Position numbers and translations under genes: made by a program. Under the pieces are notes generated by a model. The model saw nothing but the letters and a program-made list of their open reading frames with translations, was not told the DNA's origin and made no database searches. From contig NZ_JARANZ010000002.1 in NCBI RefSeq assembly GCF_029889905.1, positions 1-64,000 of the forward strand: a stretch of DNA of 64,000 nt. Direction: 5' to 3'. Shown piece by piece: positions 57,080 through 64,000 of this stretch (the first letter of the stretch is position 1; every line of letters starts with the position of its first letter). The DNA is from Chromohalobacter sp. 11-W. GTDB taxonomy: Bacteria; Pseudomonadota; Gammaproteobacteria; Pseudomonadales; Halomonadaceae.

Positions 57080-57529
57080 ATGCTCGATTCCCATGCGCTA
57101 CTGACTCAGGCGGAACGCCAGTGCCACAAGCACGGTGCGCGTTTCACGCCTATACGGCGACGTGTCCTGGAAATGATTGCCACCTCGCCAGGCGGTCTCA
57201 AAGCCTATGACCTGCTTGACCGTCTCGCGACGGAGCATGCCTCGGCGCGTCCCCCGACCGTCTATCGCGCGCTGGAGTTTCTCATCGAGCAAGGCCTGGT
57301 GCATCGCATCGAGTCGCTCAACGCCTACGTTGCCTGCCCCTGCCCCGAACATGCGCATGGCTTCCAACTGCTGATATGCCGTTCGTGCGGGCGGGTCGAA
57401 GAATTGCACCTCGACGATGTCAACGAGCAACTGACCCAGGTAGCTCATCAACAAGGCTACCGGATCGAGCGGCAAACTATCGAACTGCTGGGCCTATGTG
57501 CGTCCTGCATTGAGCAAGCGTCCGCTTAA
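57080..57529 (+). CDS. zur: Fur-family zinc uptake regulator
   Basis: A 149-residue Fur-family repressor. The DNA-binding domain includes GARFTPIRRRVLEMIATSPG near residue 19 and ARPPTVYRALEFLIEQGLVH near 57; structural zinc cysteines are LICRSCGRVEE near 97 and LCASCIEQ at the C-terminus. The CPCPEHAHGFQ segment matches Zur rather than Fur. The start at 57080 (MLDSHALLTQAE) is chosen from family length; an ATG 33 bases upstream is in frame and neither has a strong ribosome site. hisI and yidD follow in the same direction. Confidence 0.88.
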   Translation: MLDSHALLTQAERQCHKHGARFTPIRRRVLEMIATSPGGLKAYDLLDRLATEHASARPPTVYRALEFLIEQGLVHRIESLNAYVACPCPEHAHGFQLLICRSCGRVEELHLDDVNEQLTQVAHQQGYRIERQTIELLGLCASCIEQASA

Positions 57530-57558
57530 CTCACCCTATAACGCCAAGACGACATGCC

Positions 57559-57999
57559 ATGACCGATCTCTTCAAGCAACTCGAGCCGGCCCCGCAAGGC
57601 ACGCGCGAACCGACAAACACCCTGCTCGACGCCGCGCGTTGGAACGAGGATGGACTGATGCCCGCCATTGCGCAGCAACATGAGAGTGGCGAGGTACTGA
57701 TGATGGCATGGATGAATCGCGCCGCGCTGGAGGAAACGCTCGCCACCGGGCGTGTCTGCTACTGGTCGCGCTCACGCGGCAAACCGTGGCGCAAAGGTGA
57801 ATCTTCCGGGCAGGTTCAGAAGTTGGTGGCGGCGCATCTCGATTGCGACGGTGACACTCTGTTGCTGAGCGTCGATCAGCAAGGACCTGCATGCCACACC
57901 GGGCGGCGTAGCTGCTTCTATGTTGCATTAGGCGAGGAAACAGCGGAAGTCGGCAGCGCGCCACTGATGGATCCCGCCGAGCTATACGGCCAGCGCTAG
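57559..57999 (+). CDS. hisI: Phosphoribosyl-AMP cyclohydrolase
   Basis: Opens the purine ring of phosphoribosyl-AMP in histidine synthesis, a zinc- and magnesium-dependent step. The 146-residue protein has [20 protein letters not shown] near residue 47, [20 protein letters not shown] near 68, the metal cluster [20 protein letters not shown] near 93 and [11 protein letters not shown] near 114. All three zinc cysteines are present. It is 29 bases after zur and 5 before yidD, away from any other his gene, which suggests a second, zinc-regulon copy; the canonical residues do not by themselves prove this. Confidence 0.93.
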   Translation: MTDLFKQLEPAPQGTREPTNTLLDAARWNEDGLMPAIAQQHESGEVLMMAWMNRAALEETLATGRVCYWSRSRGKPWRKGESSGQVQKLVAAHLDCDGDTLLLSVDQQGPACHTGRRSCFYVALGEETAEVGSAPLMDPAELYGQR

Positions 58000-58004
58000 C
58001 CGCC

Positions 58005-58292
58005 ATGCGTCGCCTTCTTCGCAAATGCCTTGCCGGTCTCATGATCGGCTTGCTGCGTGGTTACCAGTACGTCATCAGCCCCCTACTCGGCCCGCGCTGT
58101 CGTTTCTGGCCCAGTTGCTCGCAATACGCCGTGGAGGCCATCCAGATTCATGGTCCTCTAAGAGGCGGTTGGCTGGCACTCAAACGGATTCTGAAATGCC
58201 ATCCCGGCCACCCCGGCGGTGTCGATCCGGTGCCGCCCGGGCCAGGTGACTGTGACGCTCACGCCGATCACGGGCGCCCCGATACGCACTGA
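58005..58292 (+). CDS. yidD: Membrane protein insertion efficiency factor YidD
   Basis: A 95-residue YidD protein. [20 protein letters not shown] near residue 16, [15 protein letters not shown] near 36 and [19 protein letters not shown] near 59 are the family marks. YidD is a peripheral inner-membrane protein that assists YidC. Its usual place is between rnpA and yidC at the origin; here it follows zur-hisI with a 5-base gap, so it is either relocated or a second copy. The tail after residue 82 is His/Asp-rich. Confidence 0.92.
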   Translation: MRRLLRKCLAGLMIGLLRGYQYVISPLLGPRCRFWPSCSQYAVEAIQIHGPLRGGWLALKRILKCHPGHPGGVDPVPPGPGDCDAHADHGRPDTH

Positions 58293-58330
58293 AAGCCTTC
58301 CACTTTTCAGGCCACCACAAGTCAGCCAAT

Positions 58331-58741
58331 CTATGCGGCTTGTTTGGCCACCGCATAGATACGATCAAGCATGGCATGCAGCCCATTGCTGCGTGTCGGC
58401 GACAAATGCTTGTCTAAGCCAAGCTCGCCCAGGAAGTCCGGCGGCGTCGCCTGAATCTCACTGGGCGGCCGGTCGTTGTAGATCCGCAGCAGAACGGCAA
58501 TCAGCCCCGAGACGATGGCGGCATCGGAGGTGGCATCGAAATGCAGCCGGCCATCCTCCAGGCGGTCGTGAATCCAGACATTGGACTGACAGCCCTGAAT
58601 CTTGGTGTCGTCACTTTTCAACGATTCCGGAAATGTCGGCAATTGCTTGCCCATGTCGATGATGTACTGGTAGCGGTCCATCCAGTTGTCGAATATGGCG
58701 AACTCATCTGCCAGTTCGGCTTGTGCTTCGCGTGCTGTCAT
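58331..58741 (-). CDS. sufE: Cysteine desulfuration protein SufE
   Basis: Takes sulfane sulfur from a cysteine desulfurase (SufS/CsdA) for Fe-S assembly. The 136-residue protein has the persulfide-accepting cysteine in TKIQGCQSNVWIHDRL near residue 50 and the IIDMGKQLPTFPESLK start typical of SufE/CsdE. ATG 58741 has GAGGAGG upstream and is preferred over one 15 bases earlier. No other suf genes adjoin; nfuA lies 2.5 kb away. Confidence 0.93.
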   Translation of the reverse strand: MTAREAQAELADEFAIFDNWMDRYQYIIDMGKQLPTFPESLKSDDTKIQGCQSNVWIHDRLEDGRLHFDATSDAAIVSGLIAVLLRIYNDRPPSEIQATPPDFLGELGLDKHLSPTRSNGLHAMLDRIYAVAKQAA

Positions 58742-58768
58742 GCGCCCTCCTCGCAAATCGATTGCCCA

Positions 58769-59989
58769 TTATAACGCGCCATCGCCATGTGTGTCGGGGG
58801 CCGCGAGCCGGTGATGTGCCAGTTGACGATGCCACTCTTCAGCCTCGGCGTGCAGATAGCGCGCGGTGGTGTCCAGGCGTGCATGACGGGCGGTACGTGC
58901 CAGATAGCGCAACTCCACGCCGGCCTGCGCCTGATGTGTCAATGCTGTGTGGCGCAACCAATGGGGCGTGGCTCGTTGTAGCGGGGCGCGCTTGGCTTCC
59001 GGCAGATCATCAAGGGCTTGGTAGCCCTCACGAAATGTTTCGCGAATCAGCCGATAAAGCTGGTTGTCCCCTAGCCCACGCCGGCCATCCAGTGCACGCA
59101 GCAGCGGCGTGGTGTCGTCGGGCTCAGGCTGTGGCGACATGCCCAGCGTCATCCGCCAATCCGCGAGCAGCGTCATCATGTCCGGCGGCACCGGAACCTC
59201 GGCAAGCTTGTCGCCCTTCCCCACGACCCGCCACCACCAGCGTCCTTCACGCTGGATGAAGTCACCCATGCGTGCCTGGGCCACTTCGCCAAGGCGCGGT
59301 GCCAGCAGATACGCAAAGCCAAACAAAAACCGACGCCGCGCCCAACGATAATAGGCGCCGTCGCCCGCCCGCGGAGATGGCGGCACTTGCAGCCATGCCC
59401 AGAAGCGCTGCCACAGCGTCCTTTCGAGATAACGCTCGATACGTTCGTTGCGATTGTCCATGCGACGACGTTTGTCGCGCATCAGGCGAAACGGATTGTG
59501 CTCGAGCCACCCCGCCTCGACCAGCCAAGCGAACATACCCTGCAAAATGACCAGTGCCTGGCGCCGACTGGCCGCCGAGAGCGGCTGACGAAACGGTCGC
59601 CAATCCAAGGCAGCGCGAGGCCGTGACGGCCCAACCCAGCGCGAGGCCGGCTGCGGATCGGCCAGAAAGCGCTCATAGGCATCCAGCGTGTCGCGCCGCA
59701 CCTCGGCCAACGCCTCATCACGCCGCTGAAGCCACAACAACAGTCGCTCGGCTTCCTTGCGATACGCGCGCCATGTCTGAGGGCTCGACTGAAATTCACT
59801 CAGCCAGGATGCGACGGCTTCCACATCGGTACGAGCCGAGATATGTGCCTCACGCTCCGTGACGCGTTTCTCCAGCCCCCCTGGCGGTTGTGACGCCACC
59901 GTGGCGGCACTGGTTTCGAGCGCGACGATCGCTTCGAGCGGTCCTTCCAGTTCCTGCTCTTGCTGTTCCTGCCTCCGCTCGTCTTGCAT
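58769..59989 (-). CDS. Lone tyrosine recombinase (phage integrase family)
   Basis: A 406-residue site-specific recombinase. The SAM-like core-binding domain spans about 55-165. The catalytic set is complete: Arg232 in APRLGEVAQ, Lys258 in VVGKGDKLAEV, His343 and Arg346 in HWLRHTALTHQ, His369 in ARHARLDTTARY and nucleophile Tyr378. Residues 1-50 are a Gln/Glu-rich tail. No excisionase, att repeats, tRNA or other phage genes adjoin. It is divergent from a KfrA-like gene across a 213-base AT-rich gap with two inverted repeats. Its substrate sites are unknown; it differs from XerC/XerD in its long N-terminus and context. Confidence 0.9.
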   Translation of the reverse strand: MQDERRQEQQEQELEGPLEAIVALETSAATVASQPPGGLEKRVTEREAHISARTDVEAVASWLSEFQSSPQTWRAYRKEAERLLLWLQRRDEALAEVRRDTLDAYERFLADPQPASRWVGPSRPRAALDWRPFRQPLSAASRRQALVILQGMFAWLVEAGWLEHNPFRLMRDKRRRMDNRNERIERYLERTLWQRFWAWLQVPPSPRAGDGAYYRWARRRFLFGFAYLLAPRLGEVAQARMGDFIQREGRWWWRVVGKGDKLAEVPVPPDMMTLLADWRMTLGMSPQPEPDDTTPLLRALDGRRGLGDNQLYRLIRETFREGYQALDDLPEAKRAPLQRATPHWLRHTALTHQAQAGVELRYLARTARHARLDTTARYLHAEAEEWHRQLAHHRLAAPDTHGDGAL

Positions 59990-60043
59990 GACGGCTCATG
60001 CCCTCTCTGTTTCCAATGTCGAGCAGTGTCCGTCGTTACGTTC

Positions 60044-60079
60044 AAAAATTCAAGATAATGCGCGTAATCTTGAATTTTT
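60044..60079. repeat. Perfect 13-10-13 inverted repeat (lox-like layout)
   Basis: Arms AAAAATTCAAGAT (60044-60056) and ATCTTGAATTTTT (60067-60079) are perfect complements around the 10-base spacer AATGCGCGTA. The layout of 13-base arms around a short asymmetric spacer resembles tyrosine-recombinase core sites. It may instead be an operator for the divergent genes. Confidence 0.8.
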
Positions 60080-60090
60080 TATAATTTCAT

Positions 60091-60113
60091 AACGTAATTT
60101 TACGTATTACGTT
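60091..60113. repeat. Second inverted repeat in the recombinase/KfrA-like gap
   Basis: AACGTAAT (60091-60098) and ATTACGTT (60106-60113) with a 7-base spacer that includes TACGTA. It lies just upstream of the candidate promoter for the KfrA-like gene and is a likely operator. Confidence 0.7.
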
Positions 60114-60123
60114 TAATGTAATA

Positions 60124-60152
60124 TTGGCCAATTCCTGGTAACGGGGTATGCT
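60124..60152 (+). promoter_or_regulatory. Candidate promoter of the KfrA-like gene
   Basis: TTGGCC (60124-60129) and TATGCT (60147-60152) with a 17-base spacer, about 50 bases before the ATG. Confidence 0.55.
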
Positions 60153-60202
60153 GTGAGGAGTAATCAAACGCCCTTTGTGGCGCCCGGTACAGAGGACTCG
60201 AC

Positions 60203-61168
60203 ATGGCCCGCAACGGCATTCAATACGAAGACGTACAGCACGCGATCGATACGCTGCTACGTCAAAACGACGCCCCCACCGTCCAGAAAATCCGCGATAT
60301 CCTGGGCACGGGAAGCTTCACGACGATCAGCGATCATTTGCGAGAGTGGCGCTTAAGGCGGGAAAGGAACCAGGATGTCACGTCGAGCGAGACACCGCCG
60401 GAGTCGCTACAGACATGGATGACGGATCTCTGGGAAAAAGCCCAGGCACTGGCGACCGAATCCCTGACCCATTATCGCCAGGAGGCCGATCAGCGTGTCG
60501 AAGAGGCACAAGCAGAGGCCCAAGCCGCCGCGCGCAAGGCAGCGGACGCCGAGGAACGTCTAGCAGCGTTGAACACGCACTTCGAGCAGGCCCAGGCACG
60601 ACTGGAAGAAAAGACAATGCAACTGGCCAACACGCAAAGCGAGTTGCAAGCGGCCCATCAGCAAGAAACGCAGCAAGCACGACGCGTGCAGCAACTCGAC
60701 GAGGAATGCCAGAAACATCAGCGCCAACTAGAAACCGCTCGCAGCGAGAACCGGGAAGCCATGGCAGAACTCTCTCGTGAGCACCAGACGCAGCTGAAAC
60801 AAGAGGAACAGCGCCACGAAGCAGCGGAAGCACGTTTGATGGGACTTCTCGATGACGCGCGCCAGGAGCGTCAGAACATTGAAAAACAAGCTCAAAAACG
60901 CACTGCGTCTCTGGAACAGAAACTCGAGCGTGTGCAGACCGAGCTCGCCGAGCAGCGGCGCCAATACACGACGCTGGAAGAAAAGGCACGCAGCGAAACC
61001 TCGCAGCGGCAGTCGTTGGAAAGCAAATTACGGGAAAGCCAAGGGCAACTACAGCAAACGCAAAGCGACAACCGGCGCGCAGAACGCGAGCTCGAGCAAC
61101 AGCACGCCGTCAATCGTGAGCTGCGCGAAAAGCTGGCACGGCTACCACTACCGCCCTTCGTCGTCTAA
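60203..61168 (+). CDS. KfrA-like DNA-binding coiled-coil protein
   Basis: A 321-residue protein. Residues about 5-60 (YEDVQHAIDTLLRQNDAPTV, then IRDILGTGSFTTISDHLREW) match the KfrA N-terminal DNA-binding domain. The rest, about 75-310, is a very long Gln/Glu/Arg/Ala-rich coiled coil. KfrA of plasmids such as RK2 is an autoregulated DNA-binding protein with a coiled-coil tail linked to plasmid maintenance. Here the gene is chromosomal, divergent from a tyrosine recombinase. ATG 60203 has GAGGA upstream. It might repress its own promoter and the recombinase through the repeats between them. Confidence 0.88.
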   Translation: MARNGIQYEDVQHAIDTLLRQNDAPTVQKIRDILGTGSFTTISDHLREWRLRRERNQDVTSSETPPESLQTWMTDLWEKAQALATESLTHYRQEADQRVEEAQAEAQAAARKAADAEERLAALNTHFEQAQARLEEKTMQLANTQSELQAAHQQETQQARRVQQLDEECQKHQRQLETARSENREAMAELSREHQTQLKQEEQRHEAAEARLMGLLDDARQERQNIEKQAQKRTASLEQKLERVQTELAEQRRQYTTLEEKARSETSQRQSLESKLRESQGQLQQTQSDNRRAERELEQQHAVNRELREKLARLPLPPFVV

Positions 61169-61216
61169 TGAGCACTGCGGACACTCCCCTGGATGACAGG
61201 CCTCGAAATGACGAAA

Positions 61217-61237
61217 GCCCGCACATGGCGGGCCTTC
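61217..61237. terminator. Terminator-like hairpin between convergent KfrA-like gene and nfuA
   Basis: Six-base GC stem GCCCGC (61217-61222) / GCGGGC (61228-61233) with flanking AAA and CTTC. It may serve either strand. Confidence 0.5.
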
Positions 61238-61294
61238 GATGCTGGTTGCAGACTGTCACAACTTAGTACCTGGGAGTGTCGCGTCTAGCGCCGA

Positions 61295-61885
61295 TCAGCG
61301 ATAATAGGCGTTGGTGTCGTCGGTATGGTCGGTAACGTCGCGGATACCGGCCAGTTCGGGCACGCGCTCTACCAGTGTCTTTTCGACCCCATCCTTGAGG
61401 GTGATATCGACCGCTGCACAACCTTGGCAACCACCGCCGAACTGCAGCACCGCAATATTTTCCTCGGTCAACTGCATCAGGCGAATCTCCCCCCCATGAG
61501 CAGCCAGGCCGGGATTGATTTCGCTGTAAAGCACGTAATTGACACGATCCTCGAGCGGACTGTCTGCGTTGACCTTCGGCATCTTGGCATTGGGCGCCTT
61601 GATGGTCAGTTGGCCACCCATGCGATCCGCGTTGAAGTCGACCACCGCCTCTTCGAGAAATGCGATGCTGTTTTTCTCGAGGTAGACCGTGATCTTGTCC
61701 AGATCTAGCCTTTCGTCGCTCGGCTCTTCCTCACCCGGCCGGCAATAAGCCAGGCAGGTTTCAGCGTATGGCGTCCCCGGTTGAGTGATGAAGATGCGTA
61801 CCGCAATGCCTTCGACGTTCTGCTTGGCCAACAGCTCGGCAAGATACTCTTGAGCGTTGTCGGTGATTTGGATGGGCTGGCTCAT
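61295..61885 (-). CDS. nfuA: Fe/S biogenesis protein NfuA
   Basis: Carrier that delivers [4Fe-4S] clusters to target enzymes. The 196-residue protein has an N-terminal degenerate A-type domain (about 1-95) and a C-terminal Nfu domain with [20 protein letters not shown] near residue 149, whose CxxC binds the cluster. The start [20 protein letters not shown] is standard. It is divergent from metH with 215 bases between. Confidence 0.95.
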   Translation of the reverse strand: MSQPIQITDNAQEYLAELLAKQNVEGIAVRIFITQPGTPYAETCLAYCRPGEEEPSDERLDLDKITVYLEKNSIAFLEEAVVDFNADRMGGQLTIKAPNAKMPKVNADSPLEDRVNYVLYSEINPGLAAHGGEIRLMQLTEENIAVLQFGGGCQGCAAVDITLKDGVEKTLVERVPELAGIRDVTDHTDDTNAYYR

Positions 61886-62100
61886 AAAACGTTACTCTCT
61901 ACCTGAGATGTTGCCTTCATGGTATGAAAAAGCGTCGCCCGACACAATCCCGAGTATTTTGCTGGGTCTTGGCGGCTGCCCACATTGCGGACCTTCTGGT
62001 ACCATCCACGCCTCGTATATCGCCTGCGTGACATCAGCCTCGTGCCGGTCTCGCTGACGTTCACCCTATCGCTCGGATCCCGCTGGAGAAATACGCCGAC
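61886..62100. other. Leader/intergenic region between nfuA and metH
   Basis: 215 bases with no further gene. I looked for cobalamin, SAM and SAH riboswitch cores, which occur before some metH genes, and saw no convincing match. A GGAG lies about 15 bases before the metH ATG. Confidence 0.5.
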
Positions 62101-64000
62101 ATGCCTGCCGCCACTGCTTCGTCATTAACACTCGCCGCTTCGTTCTCGTCGCTTCACGAACAGCTGGCACGGCGCATCATGATCCTCGATGGTGGCATGG
62201 GCACCATGTTGCAGGGCTATGAGCTGGATGAAGACGATTTTCGGGGACAACGCTTCGCCGATTGGCCGAGCGATCTCAAAGGCAACAATGACTTGCTGGT
62301 GCTGACGTGTCCTGATGTGGTGCGTGACATCCACCGTGCCTATCTCGAAGCCGGCGCGGATATCGTCGAGACCAATACCTTCAACAGCACCCAGCTGTCG
62401 CAATCCGATTACGGCATGCAGTCACTGGTCCCCGAGCTCAATCGCGAAGCCGCACGCCTGGCCAAAGACGTCTGCGAGGCGGTGAGTTCGGAAACCGGCG
62501 TGCCCCGCTATGTGGCCGGTGTACTGGGGCCAACTTCGCGCACGGCGTCCCTCTCGCCGGATGTTAACGACCCCGCCAAGCGCAATGTCACTTTCGATCA
62601 GTTGTTCGACAACTACTACGAGGCGGCCGACGCCCTGATAGACGGCGGTGTCGATCTATTCATGATCGAGACCATATTCGACACGCTCAATGCCAAGGCA
62701 GCCATCTATGCGCTCGAGAGGCTGTTCGAGGCGCGTGGCGCGCGTTGGCCGGTGATGATCTCGGGCACCATTACCGACGCCTCCGGGCGCACGCTGTCCG
62801 GACAGACCACCGAGGCGTTCTGGAACTCGATCCGTCACGCTCAGCCGCTTTCCGTCGGGCTCAACTGCGCCCTCGGCGCGGCGGAGTTGCGCCCTTATCT
62901 CGAAGAACTCTCCCACAAGGCCGATACCTTCGTCTCAGCGCATCCCAACGCGGGGCTACCCAACGAATTCGGCGAATACGACCAGACCGCCGAGGAAATG
63001 GCGTCGATCGTGCGCGAATTCGCTGAGAGCGGCATGGTCAACATCATCGGTGGCTGTTGCGGTACCGCGCCGGAGCACATTGCCGCCATTCGCGATGCCG
63101 TTGCCGAGCTGACGCCGCGCCAGGTCGTCGAGCGTCCCAAGGCGTGCCGGCTCTCGGGTCTGGAGCCCTTTAACATCGAAGCGGACTCTCTATTCGTCAA
63201 CGTGGGCGAGCGTACCAACGTGACCGGGTCGGCGCGCTTCAAGCGCTTGATCAAGGAAGAGGACTACACTACCGCCCTCGAAGTAGCGCTCGAGCAAGTC
63301 GAAAATGGCGCCCAGGTCATTGACATCAACATGGATGAAGGCATGCTCGAGTCTCAGGAGGCCATGGTGCGCTTCCTGAATCTGATCGCCTCGGAGCCAG
63401 ATATCTCGCGCGTGCCGATCATGCTCGATTCCTCCAAGTGGGAGATCATCGAGGCAGGCCTCAAGTGCGTCCAGGGCAAGGCGGTGGTCAACTCGATCTC
63501 GCTCAAGGAAGGCGAAGATGCCTTTCGCCAACAGGCCACGGCGTGCCGCCGGTATGGCGCCGCCATCGTGGTCATGGCCTTCGATGAGGACGGCCAGGCG
63601 GACACCTTCCAGCGCAAAACGGAAATCTGCGAACGCGCCTATCGCCTGCTGGTCGACGATATCGGCTTCCCCGCCGAGGACATCATCTTCGACCCCAACA
63701 TCTTCGCCATCGCCACGGGAATCGAAGAGCACAACAACTACGCCGTCGATTTCATCGAGGCCTCGCAGTGGATTCGCGAGCATTTGCCGCATGCCATGCT
63801 CTCGGGCGGCGTGTCCAATGTGTCGTTCTCTTTCCGGGGGAACAATGCAGTGCGTGAAGCGATTCACTCCGTGTTTCTCTATCACGCCATCAAGGCCGGT
63901 CTGAGCATGGGCATCGTCAATGCCGGGCAGCTGGCGGTCTACGACGACCTGCCCGCCGAGCTGCGCGATGCGGTCGAAGACGTGGTACTCAACCGTCGCG
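62101..64000 (+). CDS. metH: Cobalamin-dependent methionine synthase, N-terminal half
   Basis: Transfers a methyl group from methyltetrahydrofolate to homocysteine by way of cobalamin. The frame starts at ATG 62101 ([20 protein letters not shown]) and is open to the window end, about 633 of the usual 1,230 residues. The homocysteine domain (about 20-340) has [17 protein letters not shown], and zinc cysteines in [11 protein letters not shown] and [16 protein letters not shown]. The pterin domain (about 355 on) has [20 protein letters not shown] and [15 protein letters not shown]. The cobalamin and reactivation domains lie beyond the window. Confidence 0.96.
   Translation, partial: MPAATASSLTLAASFSSLHEQLARRIMILDGGMGTMLQGYELDEDDFRGQRFADWPSDLKGNNDLLVLTCPDVVRDIHRAYLEAGADIVETNTFNSTQLSQSDYGMQSLVPELNREAARLAKDVCEAVSSETGVPRYVAGVLGPTSRTASLSPDVNDPAKRNVTFDQLFDNYYEAADALIDGGVDLFMIETIFDTLNAKAAIYALERLFEARGARWPVMISGTITDASGRTLSGQTTEAFWNSIRHAQPLSVGLNCALGAAELRPYLEELSHKADTFVSAHPNAGLPNEFGEYDQTAEEMASIVREFAESGMVNIIGGCCGTAPEHIAAIRDAVAELTPRQVVERPKACRLSGLEPFNIEADSLFVNVGERTNVTGSARFKRLIKEEDYTTALEVALEQVENGAQVIDINMDEGMLESQEAMVRFLNLIASEPDISRVPIMLDSSKWEIIEAGLKCVQGKAVVNSISLKEGEDAFRQQATACRRYGAAIVVMAFDEDGQADTFQRKTEICERAYRLLVDDIGFPAEDIIFDPNIFAIATGIEEHNNYAVDFIEASQWIREHLPHAMLSGGVSNVSFSFRGNNAVREAIHSVFLYHAIKAGLSMGIVNAGQLAVYDDLPAELRDAVEDVVLNRR

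Noticed and set aside
58769-59989. Integrase gene as evidence for a prophage or integrated island
   Set aside because: Flanks are housekeeping genes (sufE, nfuA), no tRNA or direct repeats are visible, and no phage or mobilisation genes accompany it.
61886-62100. SAM, SAH or cobalamin riboswitch before metH
   Set aside because: No core motif of these classes could be recognised by eye; a covariance-model search (for example with Infernal) would decide.

Overview
The window looks like chromosome of a moderately halophilic gammaproteobacterium of the Halomonadaceae, most likely Chromohalobacter or a close relative. The main reason is a complete ectABC operon (50.9-53.3 kb) whose proteins closely resemble, from memory, those of C. 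salexigens. The high GC content, the acidic proteins and an otherwise gammaproteobacterial core gene set agree. No alignment was run, so the genus is an inference.

Layout. 0-0.15 kb: 3' part of a 5S rRNA and its terminator, the end of an rrn operon. 0.27-6.6 kb: prfC, a TatD-type hydrolase, ygfZ (minus strand), an orphan HMA-like small protein, an OsmC protein and uvrB. 6.7-13.3 kb: class I fumarase, cardiolipin synthase, a HypT-like LysR regulator, a NadM-Nudix fusion (minus), a YihY-type membrane protein and acylphosphatase. 13.3-16.2 kb (minus): a 2-hydroxyacid dehydrogenase, ribokinase and nucleoside hydrolase, probably one nucleoside/ribose salvage unit. 16.4-21.7 kb: fmdB-aspS-yebC-ruvCAB. 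21.7-27.0 kb: the whole Tol-Pal cluster ybgC-tolQRAB-pal-cpoB, followed by yciK and, converging on it, ubiG with a HAD phosphatase that may be MupP. 29.5-32.4 kb: galU, a strongly diverged UDP-glucose-dehydrogenase-like gene, and sodB. 32.5-39.3 kb: a membrane-anchored coiled-coil protein and tamAB. 39.2-42.4 kb: ychJ, msrA, a YheT hydrolase and a second HypT-like regulator. 42.6-48.3 kb (minus): a complete peptide-type ABC importer dppABCDF. 48.5-50.6 kb: beta-carbonic anhydrase and glutathione reductase. 50.9-53.3 kb: ectABC. 53.6-57.0 kb: a three-gene cassette (retropepsin-like lipoprotein, inactive-transglutaminase 7TM protein, ATP-grasp ligase). 57.1-58.7 kb: zur-hisI-yidD and, converging, sufE. 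58.8-61.2 kb: a lone tyrosine recombinase divergent from a KfrA-like coiled-coil protein, with two inverted repeats between them. 61.3-64 kb: nfuA and the first half of metH, cut by the window edge.

Most of this is conserved housekeeping DNA. Envelope integrity (Tol-Pal, TamAB, cardiolipin synthase, muropeptide recycling) and osmotic, oxidative and metal stress (ectoine, Gor, MsrA, SodB, OsmC, Zur, SufE/NfuA) are the main themes. The least explained parts are: (1) the recombinase/KfrA-like pair with a lox-like 13-10-13 palindrome; (2) the protease/7TM/ATP-grasp cassette placed directly after the ectoine operon; (3) the UDP-glucose-dehydrogenase homologue that has lost its catalytic cysteine and several other active-site residues. 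No CRISPR array, insertion sequence, tRNA or prophage was seen.
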